Part shown: one piece after another, positions 1-5,955 of the stretch
How the letters are laid out: every line of letters begins with the position of its first letter
Numbering within the stretch: the stretch's first letter is position 1
Assembly: GCA_023388335.1 (NCBI GenBank)
Contig: JAEWGL010000195.1
Span: forward strand, 1 to 7,786
Direction of reading: 5' to 3'
Length of the DNA stretch: 7,786 bases
Origin: Pseudomonadota bacterium
GTDB lineage: Bacteria > Pseudomonadota > Gammaproteobacteria > Pseudomonadales > Pseudomonadaceae
Made by a program: the position numbers and the translations under genes
Notes under the pieces: generated by a model
The model's database searches: none
What the model saw: only the letters and a program-made list of their open reading frames with translations
What the model was told of the DNA's origin: nothing

Positions 1-277
1 GTGTTCGGTCGGGCGCGATCTTTTTGTCGACCCCGGTCAGCTCCCTCTCCGGGGGAGAGGGAACCGATCACGGTGTTCGGTCGGGCGCGATCTTTTGTCG
101 ACCCCGGTCAGCGCCCTCTCCCAGGGAGAGAGAACCGATCGCGGTGTTCGGTCGGGCGCGATCTTTTTGTCGACCCCGGTCAGCTCCCTCTCCGGGGGAG
201 AGGGAACCGATCACGGTGTTCGGTCGGGCGCGATCTTTTGTCGACCCCGGTCAGCTCCCTCTCCCTCCGGGAGAGGG
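1..277. repeat. Tandem array of about 72-bp units with internal inverted repeats
   Basis: Four units begin with the same GTGTTCGGTCGGGCGCGATC at positions 1, 73, 144 and 216. Units 1 and 3 are identical over 72 bp. Unit 2 is 71 bp because it has one T fewer after GCGATC, and unit 4 shares that shorter T run, so the array alternates long/short as if a two-unit block had been duplicated. Each unit carries an inverted repeat of the type CCCTCTCC/GGAGAGGG. In unit 4 (257-277) it becomes a 9-bp perfect stem with a TCC loop, followed by TTGGGGTGAGGG, a form I recall as a common dispersed repeat in proteobacteria. The array starts at the window edge and may continue to the left. The open frames across it are repeat artefacts. 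Confidence 0.9.
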
Positions 278-304
278 TTGGGGTGAGGGCCACGGGCACC
301 ACTA

Positions 305-1807
305 TCATCCAGCCTGTTTCTTGTCCTTGGCAAACGCCGCCTCCAGCGCTTCGTTGATCGTGCGCAACACCTTCACCCTGGCCCAGCGCTTGTCATTGGC
401 CTCGACCAGCGTCCAGGGGGCTATCTCGGTACTGGTGCGGTCGACCATGTCTTCGACGGCACCGGCATAGTCATTCCACTTGTCGCGATTGCGCCAGTCT
501 TCGTCAGTGATCTTGTAGCGCTTGAAAGAGATCTGCTCACGCTCCTCGAATCGCTCCAGCTGGGTCTGCTGGTCGATCGACAGCCAGAACTTGACCACCA
601 CCACTCCAGCATTGGTCAACTGCTCCTCGAAGTCGTTGATCTCGCCAAAGGCGCGCATCCAGTCGCCTTGGCTGCAGAAGCCTTCGACTCGCTCCACCAG
701 CACCCGGCCATACCAGGAACGGTCGAAGACGGTGAACTTGCCGCGTGCCGGGATATGCCGCCAGAAACGCCAGAGGTAGGGCTGGGCGCGCTCTTCCTCG
801 GTGGGTGCGGCGATGGGTACGATGCGGTACTGCCGCGGATCGAGGGCGGCGGCGACGCGGCGGATGGCACCGCCCTTGCCCGCGGCATCGTTGCCCTCGA
901 ACACGGCGACCAGGGCGTGCCGACGCATGTGCTTGTGGCGCAGCAGGCGGGCGAGGCGCGCCTGCTCGGTGATCAGCTGCTCCTGGTAATCCTGCTTGTC
1001 CAGGCGCAAGGTCATGTCGAGGCTGCCAAGTAGGCCACGATCATCGATGCTCCTCCCCAGCGGCGTGATGTTGCTCTGGCGCTTGGCGCTTGGCTCGCGG
1101 GCAAGGGCAGCCTGCAAGCCTTCGAGGAGGATGCGCCCGACCGACAGGCTGCGGTAGTACGGATCGACCCCTTCGATCACGTGCCAAGGGGCGAAGTCGC
1201 GGCTGGTGCGGCGCAGCACGCGTTCGCCGAAGCGCACGAAACGGTCATAGGTTTGCGACTGCTGCCAGTCCAGCGGACTGATGCGCCAGCTGTGCAAGGG
1301 GTCGTCCTTGAGCGCCTTGAGCCGCGCCTTCATCTGTTTCTTGGAGAGGTGGAACCAGAATTTGAAGATCAGCGCCCCCTCGTCACAGAGCATCTCTTCC
1401 AGGCGCTCGGCGCCGCTGATGGCCTGGTCGAGCACGGCATCCTTGAACTGCCCATGCACCCGTCCCTGGAGCATCTGGCTGTACCAGTTGCCGAAGAACA
1501 CGCCCATTCGCCCCTTGGCCGGCAAGGCCCGCCAGTAGCGCCAGGCCGGAGGCCGGGCAAGTTCTTCGTCGGTCTGCTGGTCGAAGGTGCGCACCTCGAT
1601 CAGGCGCGGATCCATCCATTCGTTGAGCAACTTGACCGTCTCGCCCTTGCCCGCGCCCTCGATACCGTTGATCAGCACGATGACGGGAAAGCGCGCCTGC
1701 TGCTTGAGCTCGTATTGGGCCTCGAGCAAGGCCTCGCGCAGAGCGGGCACTTCGGCCTCGTAGGTTTGCTTGTCGATGCTGTGGCCGATTTCTGCGGATT
1801 CGAACAT
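305..1807 (-). CDS. pap: Polyphosphate:AMP phosphotransferase (two-domain PPK2)
   Basis: This cytoplasmic enzyme of the PPK2 family (the fused, class II type) transfers phosphate from polyphosphate to AMP to give ADP, linking polyphosphate stores to adenylate balance. The 500 residues form two tandem P-loop kinase domains. The N-terminal domain has a Walker A motif GIEGAGKG at 48-55, and the C-terminal domain has EGNDAAGKG at 304-312. The C-terminal copy keeps the FDRSWYGR segment (361-368), while the equivalent N-terminal stretch is FFGNWYS (104-110) and lacks the Asp-Arg pair. This fits the family view that the C-terminal domain is catalytic. The frame stays open 27 codons upstream, but ATG at 1807 is preceded by AAGGAGG at 6 nt and gives the usual MFESAEIGHSIDK N-terminus. 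It is divergent from mnmC. The terminal stop TGA is at 305-307. Confidence 0.97.
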   Translation of the reverse strand: MFESAEIGHSIDKQTYEAEVPALREALLEAQYELKQQARFPVIVLINGIEGAGKGETVKLLNEWMDPRLIEVRTFDQQTDEELARPPAWRYWRALPAKGRMGVFFGNWYSQMLQGRVHGQFKDAVLDQAISGAERLEEMLCDEGALIFKFWFHLSKKQMKARLKALKDDPLHSWRISPLDWQQSQTYDRFVRFGERVLRRTSRDFAPWHVIEGVDPYYRSLSVGRILLEGLQAALAREPSAKRQSNITPLGRSIDDRGLLGSLDMTLRLDKQDYQEQLITEQARLARLLRHKHMRRHALVAVFEGNDAAGKGGAIRRVAAALDPRQYRIVPIAAPTEEERAQPYLWRFWRHIPARGKFTVFDRSWYGRVLVERVEGFCSQGDWMRAFGEINDFEEQLTNAGVVVVKFWLSIDQQTQLERFEEREQISFKRYKITDEDWRNRDKWNDYAGAVEDMVDRTSTEIAPWTLVEANDKRWARVKVLRTINEALEAAFAKDKKQAG

Positions 1808-1813
1808 GAACTG

Positions 1814-1820
1814 CCTCCTT
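1814..1820 (-). promoter_or_regulatory. Ribosome binding site of pap
   Basis: AAGGAGG on the minus strand lies 6 nt before ATG at 1807. It decides the start in favour of the 500-residue form over longer readings of the same frame. Confidence 0.85.
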
Positions 1821-1875
1821 ACCTGGATAGGCAAGACTAGCGGATCAGGCGACGCCCTGTCGGCATGTGATGGGC

Positions 1876-1881
1876 TAGAAT
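1876..1881 (+). promoter_or_regulatory. Possible -10 element for mnmC
   Basis: TAGAAT matches TATAAT at five of six positions and lies 27 nt before the mnmC start codon, in the 88-nt gap between the divergent pap and mnmC starts. No good -35 hexamer is visible at normal spacing, so this is a weak call. No clear minus-strand promoter for pap was found in the same gap. Confidence 0.3.
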
Positions 1882-1908
1882 GCGTCACCCGCTGTTGCCG
1901 AGCCGACC

Positions 1909-3885
1909 ATGTCCGAAAGCACCCTGCCCCCCTACGCCCAGATCGACTGGGACGAACAAGGCCGCCCCCACTCGCGGCAGTACGACGACATCTATTTCTC
2001 CAAGGACCAGAGCCTGGAGGAAACCCGCCACGTGTTCATCGAGCAGACCCAACTGCGCCAGCGCATGACCGCGATGGGCGCGCAGGATTGCCTGGTGATC
2101 GGCGAGACCGGCTTCGGTACCGGCCTGAATTTCTTCTGCGCCTGGCAGCTGTTCGCCGAGGTGGCGCCGGCCACCGCCCGGCTGCACTTCGTCAGCGTCG
2201 AGAAATACCCGCTCAGCCGCGCCGACCTGCGGCGTGCCCTGCAGCTCTGGCCGGAGCTGGCGCCATTCACCACTGCGTTGCTGGAGCAATACGTGGCAGT
2301 GCATCCAGGCTTCCAGCAGTTCAGCCTTGCCCAGGGCCGGGTGACCCTGACCCTGCTGATCGGCGACGTGCTCGAGCAGTTGCCGCAGCTCGATGCGCGG
2401 GTCGATGCCTGGTTCCTCGACGGCTTCGCGCCGGCGAAGAACCCAGACATGTGGACACCCGAACTCTTTGCCCAGATCGCCCGCCTCTCGGTCCCGGGCA
2501 CCACCCTGGGCACCTTCACCAGCACCGGCTGGGTGCGCCGTGGGCTGATCGCCGCCGGCTTCGTCATGCGCCGGGTGCCCGGCATTGGCAAGAAGTGGGA
2601 GGTCATGGGCGGTGTATTCGAGGGCCAGCCGAGCGAGCAAGCGGCCCCCTGGTATGCCCGGCCACGGCCACCGGCAGGACCACGCGAGGCCTTGGTGATC
2701 GGCGCCGGCCTGGCCGGATGCGCCACCGCGGCCAGCCTGGCCGCGCGGGGCTGGCAAGTCAGCGTGCTGGAGCGCCATGATGCCGCGGCCCGGGAAGCTT
2801 CCGGCAATCCGCAGGGCGTGCTGTACCTCAAGCTCTCGGCCCATGGGACCGCCCTGTCGCAGTTGATCCTGGCCGGTTTCGGCTACACCCGCCGCTGGCT
2901 CGAACGGCTGCAACGCGGTCGCGACTGGGATGCCTGCGGGGTCTTGCAACTGGCTTTCGACGACAAGGAGGCAGCGCGCCAGGCCAAGCTGGCCGGGGCC
3001 TTCGACAACTCCCTGCTGCAAAGGCTGGAGCGTGCGCAGGCGGAAGCCATTGCTGGCGTGGCCCTGCCCAGCGGTGGCCTGTTCTATCCCGAGGGCGGCT
3101 GGGTGCATCCGCCGGCGTTGTGCCGGGCGCAGCTGCAACAGCCGAACATCCGCCTGCTGGCGCACCATGAGGTGATCAGCCTGCGCAAGGTCGACGGGCT
3201 GTGGCAAGCCTGGGACGGTGAGCGCCTGCTGGCGAGCGCGCCGTTGGTGGTGTTGGCCGCCGCTGCCCAGATCCGTACTTTTACGCCCTGCGCGGGTCTG
3301 CCGCTCAAGCGTATCCGCGGGCAGATCACTTGTCTGCCTGCCACCGCCGCGAGTCGCGCGTTGGCCACGGTGGTCTGCGCCGACGGCTACGTGGCCCCGC
3401 CACGGGATAATGAGCATACCCTTGGCGCCAGTTTCGACTTCCACAACCTGGACCTCACCCCGACTCTCGCCGAGCACCAGGGAAACCTGGGGCTGCTGCA
3501 GGACATTTCCAGCGACCTGGCCGAGCGTTTGGGCACGGCCGACATGGACCCGGCCCTGCTCGAAGGACGCGCGGCGTTCCGTTGCACCAGCCCCGACTAC
3601 CTGCCGATCGTCGGGCCGTTGGCAGACCCTGAGGCCTTTGCCGAAGCCTACGCCGTGCTCGGCAAGGACGCTCGCCAAGTGCCGGACACACCCTGCCCTT
3701 GGCTCGAAGGCTTGTATGCCAACAGCGGGCATGGCTCACGTGGGTTGATCACCGCGCCACTGAGTGGGGAGCTGATCGCCGCCTGGGTGAATGGCGAGCC
3801 GCTGCCGGTGTCGCGTGCGGTGGCGCAGGCCTGCCACCCGAATCGGTTCATGTTGCGCGAGATGGTCCGCGGGAAGCGGTCCTGA
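1909..3885 (+). CDS. mnmC: Bifunctional tRNA mnm5s2U34 biosynthesis protein MnmC
   Basis: MnmC carries out the last two steps of mnm5s2U synthesis at wobble uridine 34. The C-terminal FAD-dependent domain removes the carboxymethyl group from cmnm5s2U to give nm5s2U, and the N-terminal domain methylates that product with S-adenosylmethionine. The 658 residues match the full-length fusion. The methyltransferase half has the SAM loop VIGETGFGTGLNF at 63-75 and DGFAPAKNPDMW at 171-182. The oxidoreductase half begins at about 261 with the Rossmann motif GAGLAG (265-270), the ribose-binding acidic residue in ERHD (288-291), ASGNPQG (297-303), and a C-terminal YANSGHGSRG (603-612). The start at ATG 1909 gives the expected N-terminus (MSESTLPPYAQIDWDEQGRP), although its Shine-Dalgarno sequence is poor. 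It is divergent from pap. No downstream partner is seen. Confidence 0.98.
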   Translation: MSESTLPPYAQIDWDEQGRPHSRQYDDIYFSKDQSLEETRHVFIEQTQLRQRMTAMGAQDCLVIGETGFGTGLNFFCAWQLFAEVAPATARLHFVSVEKYPLSRADLRRALQLWPELAPFTTALLEQYVAVHPGFQQFSLAQGRVTLTLLIGDVLEQLPQLDARVDAWFLDGFAPAKNPDMWTPELFAQIARLSVPGTTLGTFTSTGWVRRGLIAAGFVMRRVPGIGKKWEVMGGVFEGQPSEQAAPWYARPRPPAGPREALVIGAGLAGCATAASLAARGWQVSVLERHDAAAREASGNPQGVLYLKLSAHGTALSQLILAGFGYTRRWLERLQRGRDWDACGVLQLAFDDKEAARQAKLAGAFDNSLLQRLERAQAEAIAGVALPSGGLFYPEGGWVHPPALCRAQLQQPNIRLLAHHEVISLRKVDGLWQAWDGERLLASAPLVVLAAAAQIRTFTPCAGLPLKRIRGQITCLPATAASRALATVVCADGYVAPPRDNEHTLGASFDFHNLDLTPTLAEHQGNLGLLQDISSDLAERLGTADMDPALLEGRAAFRCTSPDYLPIVGPLADPEAFAEAYAVLGKDARQVPDTPCPWLEGLYANSGHGSRGLITAPLSGELIAAWVNGEPLPVSRAVAQACHPNRFMLREMVRGKRS

Positions 3886-3972
3886 GTCCGGCTCTGGGAC
3901 TGCTATACGGTCCACTGCAGCGGTCCGACATCCCGGCTACTGACAAAGAACGGTTTTGGAGCCGCCACCATA
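3886..3972. other. Intergenic spacer after mnmC, no feature seen
   Basis: This 87-nt stretch follows the mnmC stop codon and runs up to the REP pair. I see no open frame with a ribosome site, no T-tract terminator and no repeat in it. Frames that run through it are extensions of shadow frames from mnmC. Confidence 0.6.
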
Positions 3973-4050
3973 CCTGTGGGCTTGCCCGCGAACACCGGCG
4001 AAGCCGGTGCCATGCACCCCGGTACCTGCTTCGCGAGCAAGCTCCACAGG
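3973..4050. repeat. Inverted pair of REP-type palindromic elements
   Basis: The segment begins CCTGTGGGCTTGCCCGCGAA and ends with the near reverse complement TTCGCGAGCAAGCTCCACAGG (one insertion and one mismatch), so the two copies face each other. Between the arms, CACCGGC-GAA-GCCGGTG (3993-4009) is a perfect 7-bp hairpin. The arms resemble the REP elements scattered through P. putida-group intergenic regions (known family, recalled and not searched). Such pairs often follow genes and can act as 3' mRNA stabilisers or transposase targets. Here the pair lies 87 nt after mnmC. Confidence 0.85.
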
Positions 4051-4128
4051 CCGGCCACTTTTATGTCCATTCATCCTATATAACATATTGATCTAAAACT
4101 CCTGGAAACCTCATCGGTCACTTCCTAA

Positions 4129-4149
4129 GTGCCCCAACGTGGGGCATTT
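4129..4149 (+). terminator. Terminator-like hairpin with short T tract
   Basis: TGCCCC-AACGT-GGGGCA folds into a 6-bp GC-rich stem (8 bp counting one G-T and one A-T pair) followed by TTTT. An overlapping alternative hairpin CACTT-CCT-AAGTG lies at 4119-4131. No gene ends just upstream, so it could end read-through from mnmC or belong to a gene separated from it by the insertion. Confidence 0.5.
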
Positions 4150-4203
4150 TCCCCAACGGCAAAACCGGTAAGGACTTATGTGCGGATTAGCAGGAGTATT
4201 GGG

Positions 4204-4247
4204 AAAGGGGGATTTAAAGGCCTTCAGGGGGTTTTAAATCCCCTTTT
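4204..4247. terminator. Strong stem-loop with T tract near the junction
   Basis: GGGGATTTAAA (4208-4218) pairs perfectly with TTTAAATCCCC (4233-4243), giving 11 bp with a 14-nt loop. A further AAA/TTT extends the stem past one bulged G, and a TTTT run follows at 4244-4247. The shape fits a plus-strand factor-independent terminator, but the symmetric flanks (GGGAAAGGGG before, CCCCCTTCCC after) would also suit a recombination or protein-binding site. It insulates the regulator locus from mnmC whichever is true. Confidence 0.5.
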
Positions 4248-4299
4248 GCCCCCTTCCCGAACCGCATTTGGTACGAAAAGTGGTACGAGAAATCATCCG

Positions 4300-4389
4300 C
4301 TATGTAGCTCGGCCAGCGGCGTACGCATCTTCACCTGTCACCATCAACCGTTGGGATATCCAGCGCCCCAAATTTGCCCCGCGCCTCAC
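4300..4389 (-). CDS. Possible 29-residue micro-ORF, unknown
   Basis: GTG at 4389 is preceded on the minus strand by GGAGGAGGGG ending 5 nt upstream, an unusually strong ribosome site for such a short frame. The product would begin MRRGANLGRWISQRL and end at a TAG at 4300-4302. It has no signal peptide or recognisable domain. A second mini-frame of 11 codons (4293-4328) with AGGTGA just upstream overlaps its end. Either it is a true small phage gene, the leftover 3' part of a decayed one, or chance. I do not recognise a family. Confidence 0.2.
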   Translation of the reverse strand: MRRGANLGRWISQRLMVTGEDAYAAGRAT

Positions 4390-4459
4390 TGGTTCCCCTC
4401 CTCCGGCGTCCTGCCGACCGTTATCACTATCCTCAATGCACCACCTCGTCACTCAGGGC

Positions 4460-4488
4460 TTGGCTGATCCAGCCTATCTATATACTGT
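4460..4488 (+). promoter_or_regulatory. Promoter of the XRE regulator gene, overlapping the LexA box
   Basis: TTGGCT (4460-4465) and TACTGT (4483-4488) are 17 bp apart, a standard sigma-70 layout. An alternative -10, TATACT (4481-4486), has a better hexamer but only 15 bp of spacing. Either -10 is covered by the LexA palindrome, the usual arrangement for steric repression. Confidence 0.5.
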
Positions 4489-4500
4489 ATGCCCATACAG
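4485..4500. promoter_or_regulatory. LexA (SOS) box upstream of the XRE regulator
   Basis: CTGTATGCCCATACAG is a perfect palindrome with 7-bp arms and a 2-bp centre, and it fits the gammaproteobacterial LexA consensus CTGT-N8-ACAG exactly. It lies 17 bp before the start codon at 4518 and overlaps the promoter. By established LexA behaviour this gene should be repressed in growing cells and induced by DNA damage. That is an inference from the site. Confidence 0.85.
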
Positions 4501-4517
4501 GTAAGAGAGTGACTTAC

Positions 4518-4874
4518 ATGACAGCCGATATCCTAGAATTTCCTGACAGGCTCAGCACCGATCTACTCGAGCAGTTGGAAGAATTCGCAGAAAGCTTGCC
4601 ACTGGGATTCCGCTCAGAACACTGCGAGCCGGCTCGCTCGATGCTGGGCTGGAGTATCGAGGCATTGGCTTTCCGTTCAAAGGTCTCTCCAGAAGCGGTA
4701 ACCCGCCTCGAGCACGGCAAGGAGCTGAACAGAGTGACCATGCAGGCGCTTGCCTTTGCTCTTGAGAAAGAGGGCCTAATCTTTTTCCCTGGCCACCCTC
4801 CGATGCGGGGAGCAAATTGCGCTGGTGGCACGTCAGACCCACGCCGTCGGGACGACTATCACCTACTTGAATAA
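4518..4874 (+). CDS. Small XRE-type helix-turn-helix regulator, SOS-controlled
   Basis: This 118-residue cytoplasmic protein has one visible domain. Residues about 36-75, from ARSMLGWSIEALAF through VSPEAVTRLEHGKE, have the helix-turn-helix pattern of the Cro/CI (XRE) family. The following GLIFFPGH motif (about 90-97) is the usual end of this short regulator type, in which a helix leads to a 'G-(V/I)-x-F' strand. The glycine- and arginine-containing tail has no assigned role. It lacks a peptidase S24 domain, so it is not a self-cleaving CI or LexA homologue. The start ATG at 4518 follows AAGAGAG at 8 nt. The LexA box is directly upstream, so DNA damage probably induces it, which suggests a role in switching the prophage or its cargo. 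Its last codons overlap the end of the lysis-gene remnant on the other strand. Confidence 0.8.
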   Translation: MTADILEFPDRLSTDLLEQLEEFAESLPLGFRSEHCEPARSMLGWSIEALAFRSKVSPEAVTRLEHGKELNRVTMQALAFALEKEGLIFFPGHPPMRGANCAGGTSDPRRRDDYHLLE

Positions 4875-5028
4875 CCTTTCACCGGCGCCCCTCAGGTTGT
4901 CGTACTCCTGCTGGCACTGCTCCCCCGCTATTCGGGCGCGGTCATAAGCTTGCGCCAGTTCTCCCGCTCGAGCATCAGCTCGTGTGAGCAGGTCGGCGAG
5001 CACCATGGCGCGGGTGGCTGGGCTGTAA
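4863..5028 (-). pseudogene. C-terminal remnant of a DUF2514/Rz-like phage lysis protein
   Basis: On the minus strand an open frame begins just after an in-frame TGA at about 5045. From about 5028 it reads YSPATRAMVLADLLTRADA and continues with GELAQAYDRARIAGEQC and YDNLRG before TAG at 4863-4865. This is the pattern I know from the C-terminal part of DUF2514 proteins, phage lysis accessory proteins with an N-terminal membrane anchor and a role like lambda Rz. The anchor and most of the body, expected to add 100 or more residues, are missing, and a terminator hairpin sits directly upstream. The first ATG (5006) would give 47 residues and has no obvious ribosome site. It overlaps the regulator gene by 12 nt tail to tail. 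The family assignment is from memory, not from a search. Confidence 0.6.
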
Positions 5029-5056
5029 CGAGCTATTAATAGTCAAACCTACCTAT

Positions 5057-5095
5057 AAAAAAGGCCAGCATGAGGAGCTCATGCTGGCCTTTTTT
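5057..5095. terminator. Bidirectional rho-independent terminator
   Basis: GGCCAGCATGA (5063-5073) pairs with TCATGCTGGCC (5079-5089), giving an 11-bp perfect stem and a 5-nt loop. It is flanked by AAAAAA on the left and TTTTTT on the right, so it can act on both strands. On the minus strand it ends the KGG stress gene, whose stop is 12 nt upstream of it. On the plus strand it would stop transcripts from the SOS-controlled regulator. Confidence 0.92.
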
Positions 5096-5106
5096 ATCAA
5101 CAGCCG

Positions 5107-5460
5107 TTAACGATTGTCGTCGCTCTGACGGCCTCCGCCGTGGCTGTGTTGCCCGCCCACTCGACCGGCCTCAGAAGCTTTCTCACGATCGTTTGCAAAA
5201 TTACCGCCGGAAGCTTCTCCACCTTTACGACCGGCTTCGGAGGCGCGTTCCGGATCGTTTTTGAAATTGCCGCCTGACGCTTGACCGCCTTTATGGCCAG
5301 CTTCAGATGCGCGTTGCGGGTCATTGGCAAAATTGCCGCCCGAAGCTTGTCCACCTTTTTGCCCAGCCATAGACGCTTTTTCCCGATCATTGGCAAAATT
5401 GCCTGGATTATTCTGCGCGCTACCGCCTTGATTTTTGGTCTGATCTTGATTGTTAGCCAT
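5107..5460 (-). CDS. KGG-repeat stress protein (YciG/Con-10 type)
   Basis: The 117-residue product is built from four tandem copies of about 22 residues with the pattern NFxNDxxxASxAGxKGGxASGG, at residues 21-42, 43-64, 65-86 and a shorter last copy at 87-103. The N-terminus is rich in Asn, Gln and Gly, and the tail is His-Gly-rich. This is the KGG motif (stress-induced bacterial acidophilic repeat, PF10685) seen in general stress proteins such as YciG and in fungal Con-10. The proteins are small, hydrophilic and probably disordered, and their molecular action is not established. The start ATG at 5460 has AGAGG about 9 nt upstream, and there is no signal peptide. It is followed by a strong terminator and has its own upstream gap, so it looks like a single-gene unit between lysis genes and acts as cargo. 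Confidence 0.93.
   Translation of the reverse strand: MANNQDQTKNQGGSAQNNPGNFANDREKASMAGQKGGQASGGNFANDPQRASEAGHKGGQASGGNFKNDPERASEAGRKGGEASGGNFANDREKASEAGRVGGQHSHGGGRQSDDNR
5152..5400 (-). repeat. 66-bp in-frame tandem repeats inside the KGG gene
   Basis: The four KGG protein repeats are also visible as a DNA tandem repeat of about 66 bp, with segments such as GGCAAAATTGCC and its variants recurring. Such arrays can gain or lose units by slippage without a frameshift. Confidence 0.8.
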
Positions 5461-5483
5461 GATCTCTAACCTCTTCTCAAATC

Positions 5484-5504
5484 ACACAGGACATTCTGTG
5501 TCCT
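5484..5504. repeat. Short inverted repeat upstream of the KGG gene
   Basis: ACACAG (5484-5489) and CTGTGT (5496-5501) form a 6-bp inverted repeat with a 6-nt centre. A shifted pair AGGACA/TGTCCT (5488-5493 and 5499-5504) overlaps it. It lies in the leader or promoter region of the stress gene and could be an operator or mRNA hairpin. No T tract follows, so it is not a terminator. No clear sigma factor site was recognised in the 5461-5613 gap. Confidence 0.35.
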
Positions 5505-5613
5505 CTTCCGAGCCTCTGAACACTTCTTCTGCTCAGGCCATTTCTCCAAGGACCGACGAATTGCGTTAAAGGTTGACAGAGGTAACTATTGGTACGCACG
5601 AAGCTGTTGTGAC

Positions 5614-5955
5614 CTAAATGTCATACCTGCATACAGCCAGCGCGCTTACCAGTTGCTTCTCATAGCCGATCCGCTGGCGGCGCTCGGCCAGCAGTGCACG
5701 GACCTTCACCTCGAGGCTGTCGCCTTTCTTGAGCCCGACGGCAGCCCAGGGCGGGACAGCAACCTCCGGCGCTCGGCATGGCACCTGGACAGGCACCTCG
5801 ACGCGGACGGTTCGGGTCTCGGGCTCAGCACGACCAGCACAGCCGACGAGTAGCAGGCCCGCCAGCAGGCCGGCAGCCAACCCAGAAACCATGCGGCTTA
5901 CAGCCTGAATTGGAAGGCGCAACAGGCCGGGCAGGCCCACCCCTGAAATGGTCAT
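5614..5955 (-). CDS. Outer spanin, Rz1/LysC-like lipoprotein
   Basis: The 113-residue product has a signal sequence ending in the lipobox LVGC with the lipidated cysteine at 39, followed by a short charged and Pro/Val-rich segment (VRVEVPVQVPC). By family knowledge the o-spanin is anchored in the outer membrane. It joins the inner spanin across the periplasm and fuses the two membranes in the last step of phage lysis. Start ATG 5955 has AAGGAG 8 nt upstream and overlaps the stop of the inner spanin gene as ATGA, so translation is probably coupled. A second in-frame ATG at 5892 would give a shorter, more usual signal peptide, but it lacks that ribosome site. The protein is longer than lambda Rz1 and nearer to the P2 LysC style. 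Paired order and lipobox make the call, since sequence alone is weakly conserved. Confidence 0.8.
   Translation of the reverse strand: MTISGVGLPGLLRLPIQAVSRMVSGLAAGLLAGLLLVGCAGRAEPETRTVRVEVPVQVPCRAPEVAVPPWAAVGLKKGDSLEVKVRALLAERRQRIGYEKQLVSALAVCRYDI

Larger units (their letters stand above)
4051..4300. other. Candidate host/prophage junction zone
   Basis: This gene-free stretch separates the core-type REP pair from the first phage-type sequence. It holds an AT-rich pocket (about 4060-4100), two hairpins (4119-4145 and 4204-4246) and two direct copies of TGGTACGA (4269-4276 and 4281-4288) spaced 12 bp apart, like short arm-type integrase sites. Base composition drops compared with mnmC. No tRNA or tmRNA 3' end is visible, and no integrase gene is adjacent, so the exact attachment core cannot be set from this window alone. 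The call is an inference from position and composition. Confidence 0.4.

Noticed and set aside
1..470. Three overlapping plus-strand frames over the left repeat array
   Set aside because: They arise because the repeat unit is near a multiple of three and GC-rich. Their products are only repeat translations, and the frames run into the 3' end of pap on the other strand.
1885..3732. A 615-codon minus-strand frame opposite mnmC
   Set aside because: It is a shadow of the high-GC codon bias of mnmC; the plus-strand protein has all the MnmC motifs and the minus frame has no recognisable motif or ribosome site.
4060..4100. A dif-like (XerC/XerD) site in the AT-rich pocket, with ATATGTTATAT on the minus strand resembling a XerD half-site
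   Set aside because: Only one half resembles the consensus; the neighbouring 11 bases do not fit a XerC half, so it is not a credible dif site.
4210..4330. Minus-strand frame considered as the C-terminus of an integrase
   Set aside because: The translation shows no tyrosine recombinase motif (Arg, His-x-x-Arg, Tyr), so there is no support for an integrase remnant.
4129..4467. A 112-codon plus-strand frame through the junction zone
   Set aside because: It runs through both hairpins and has no ribosome site, no coding-like composition and no recognisable motif; it also ends in the promoter area of the regulator.
5573..5601. TTGACA on the plus strand as a promoter
   Set aside because: The -35 hexamer is perfect, but no -10 element lies at 16-18 bp, and it would read only into the antisense side of the spanin genes.
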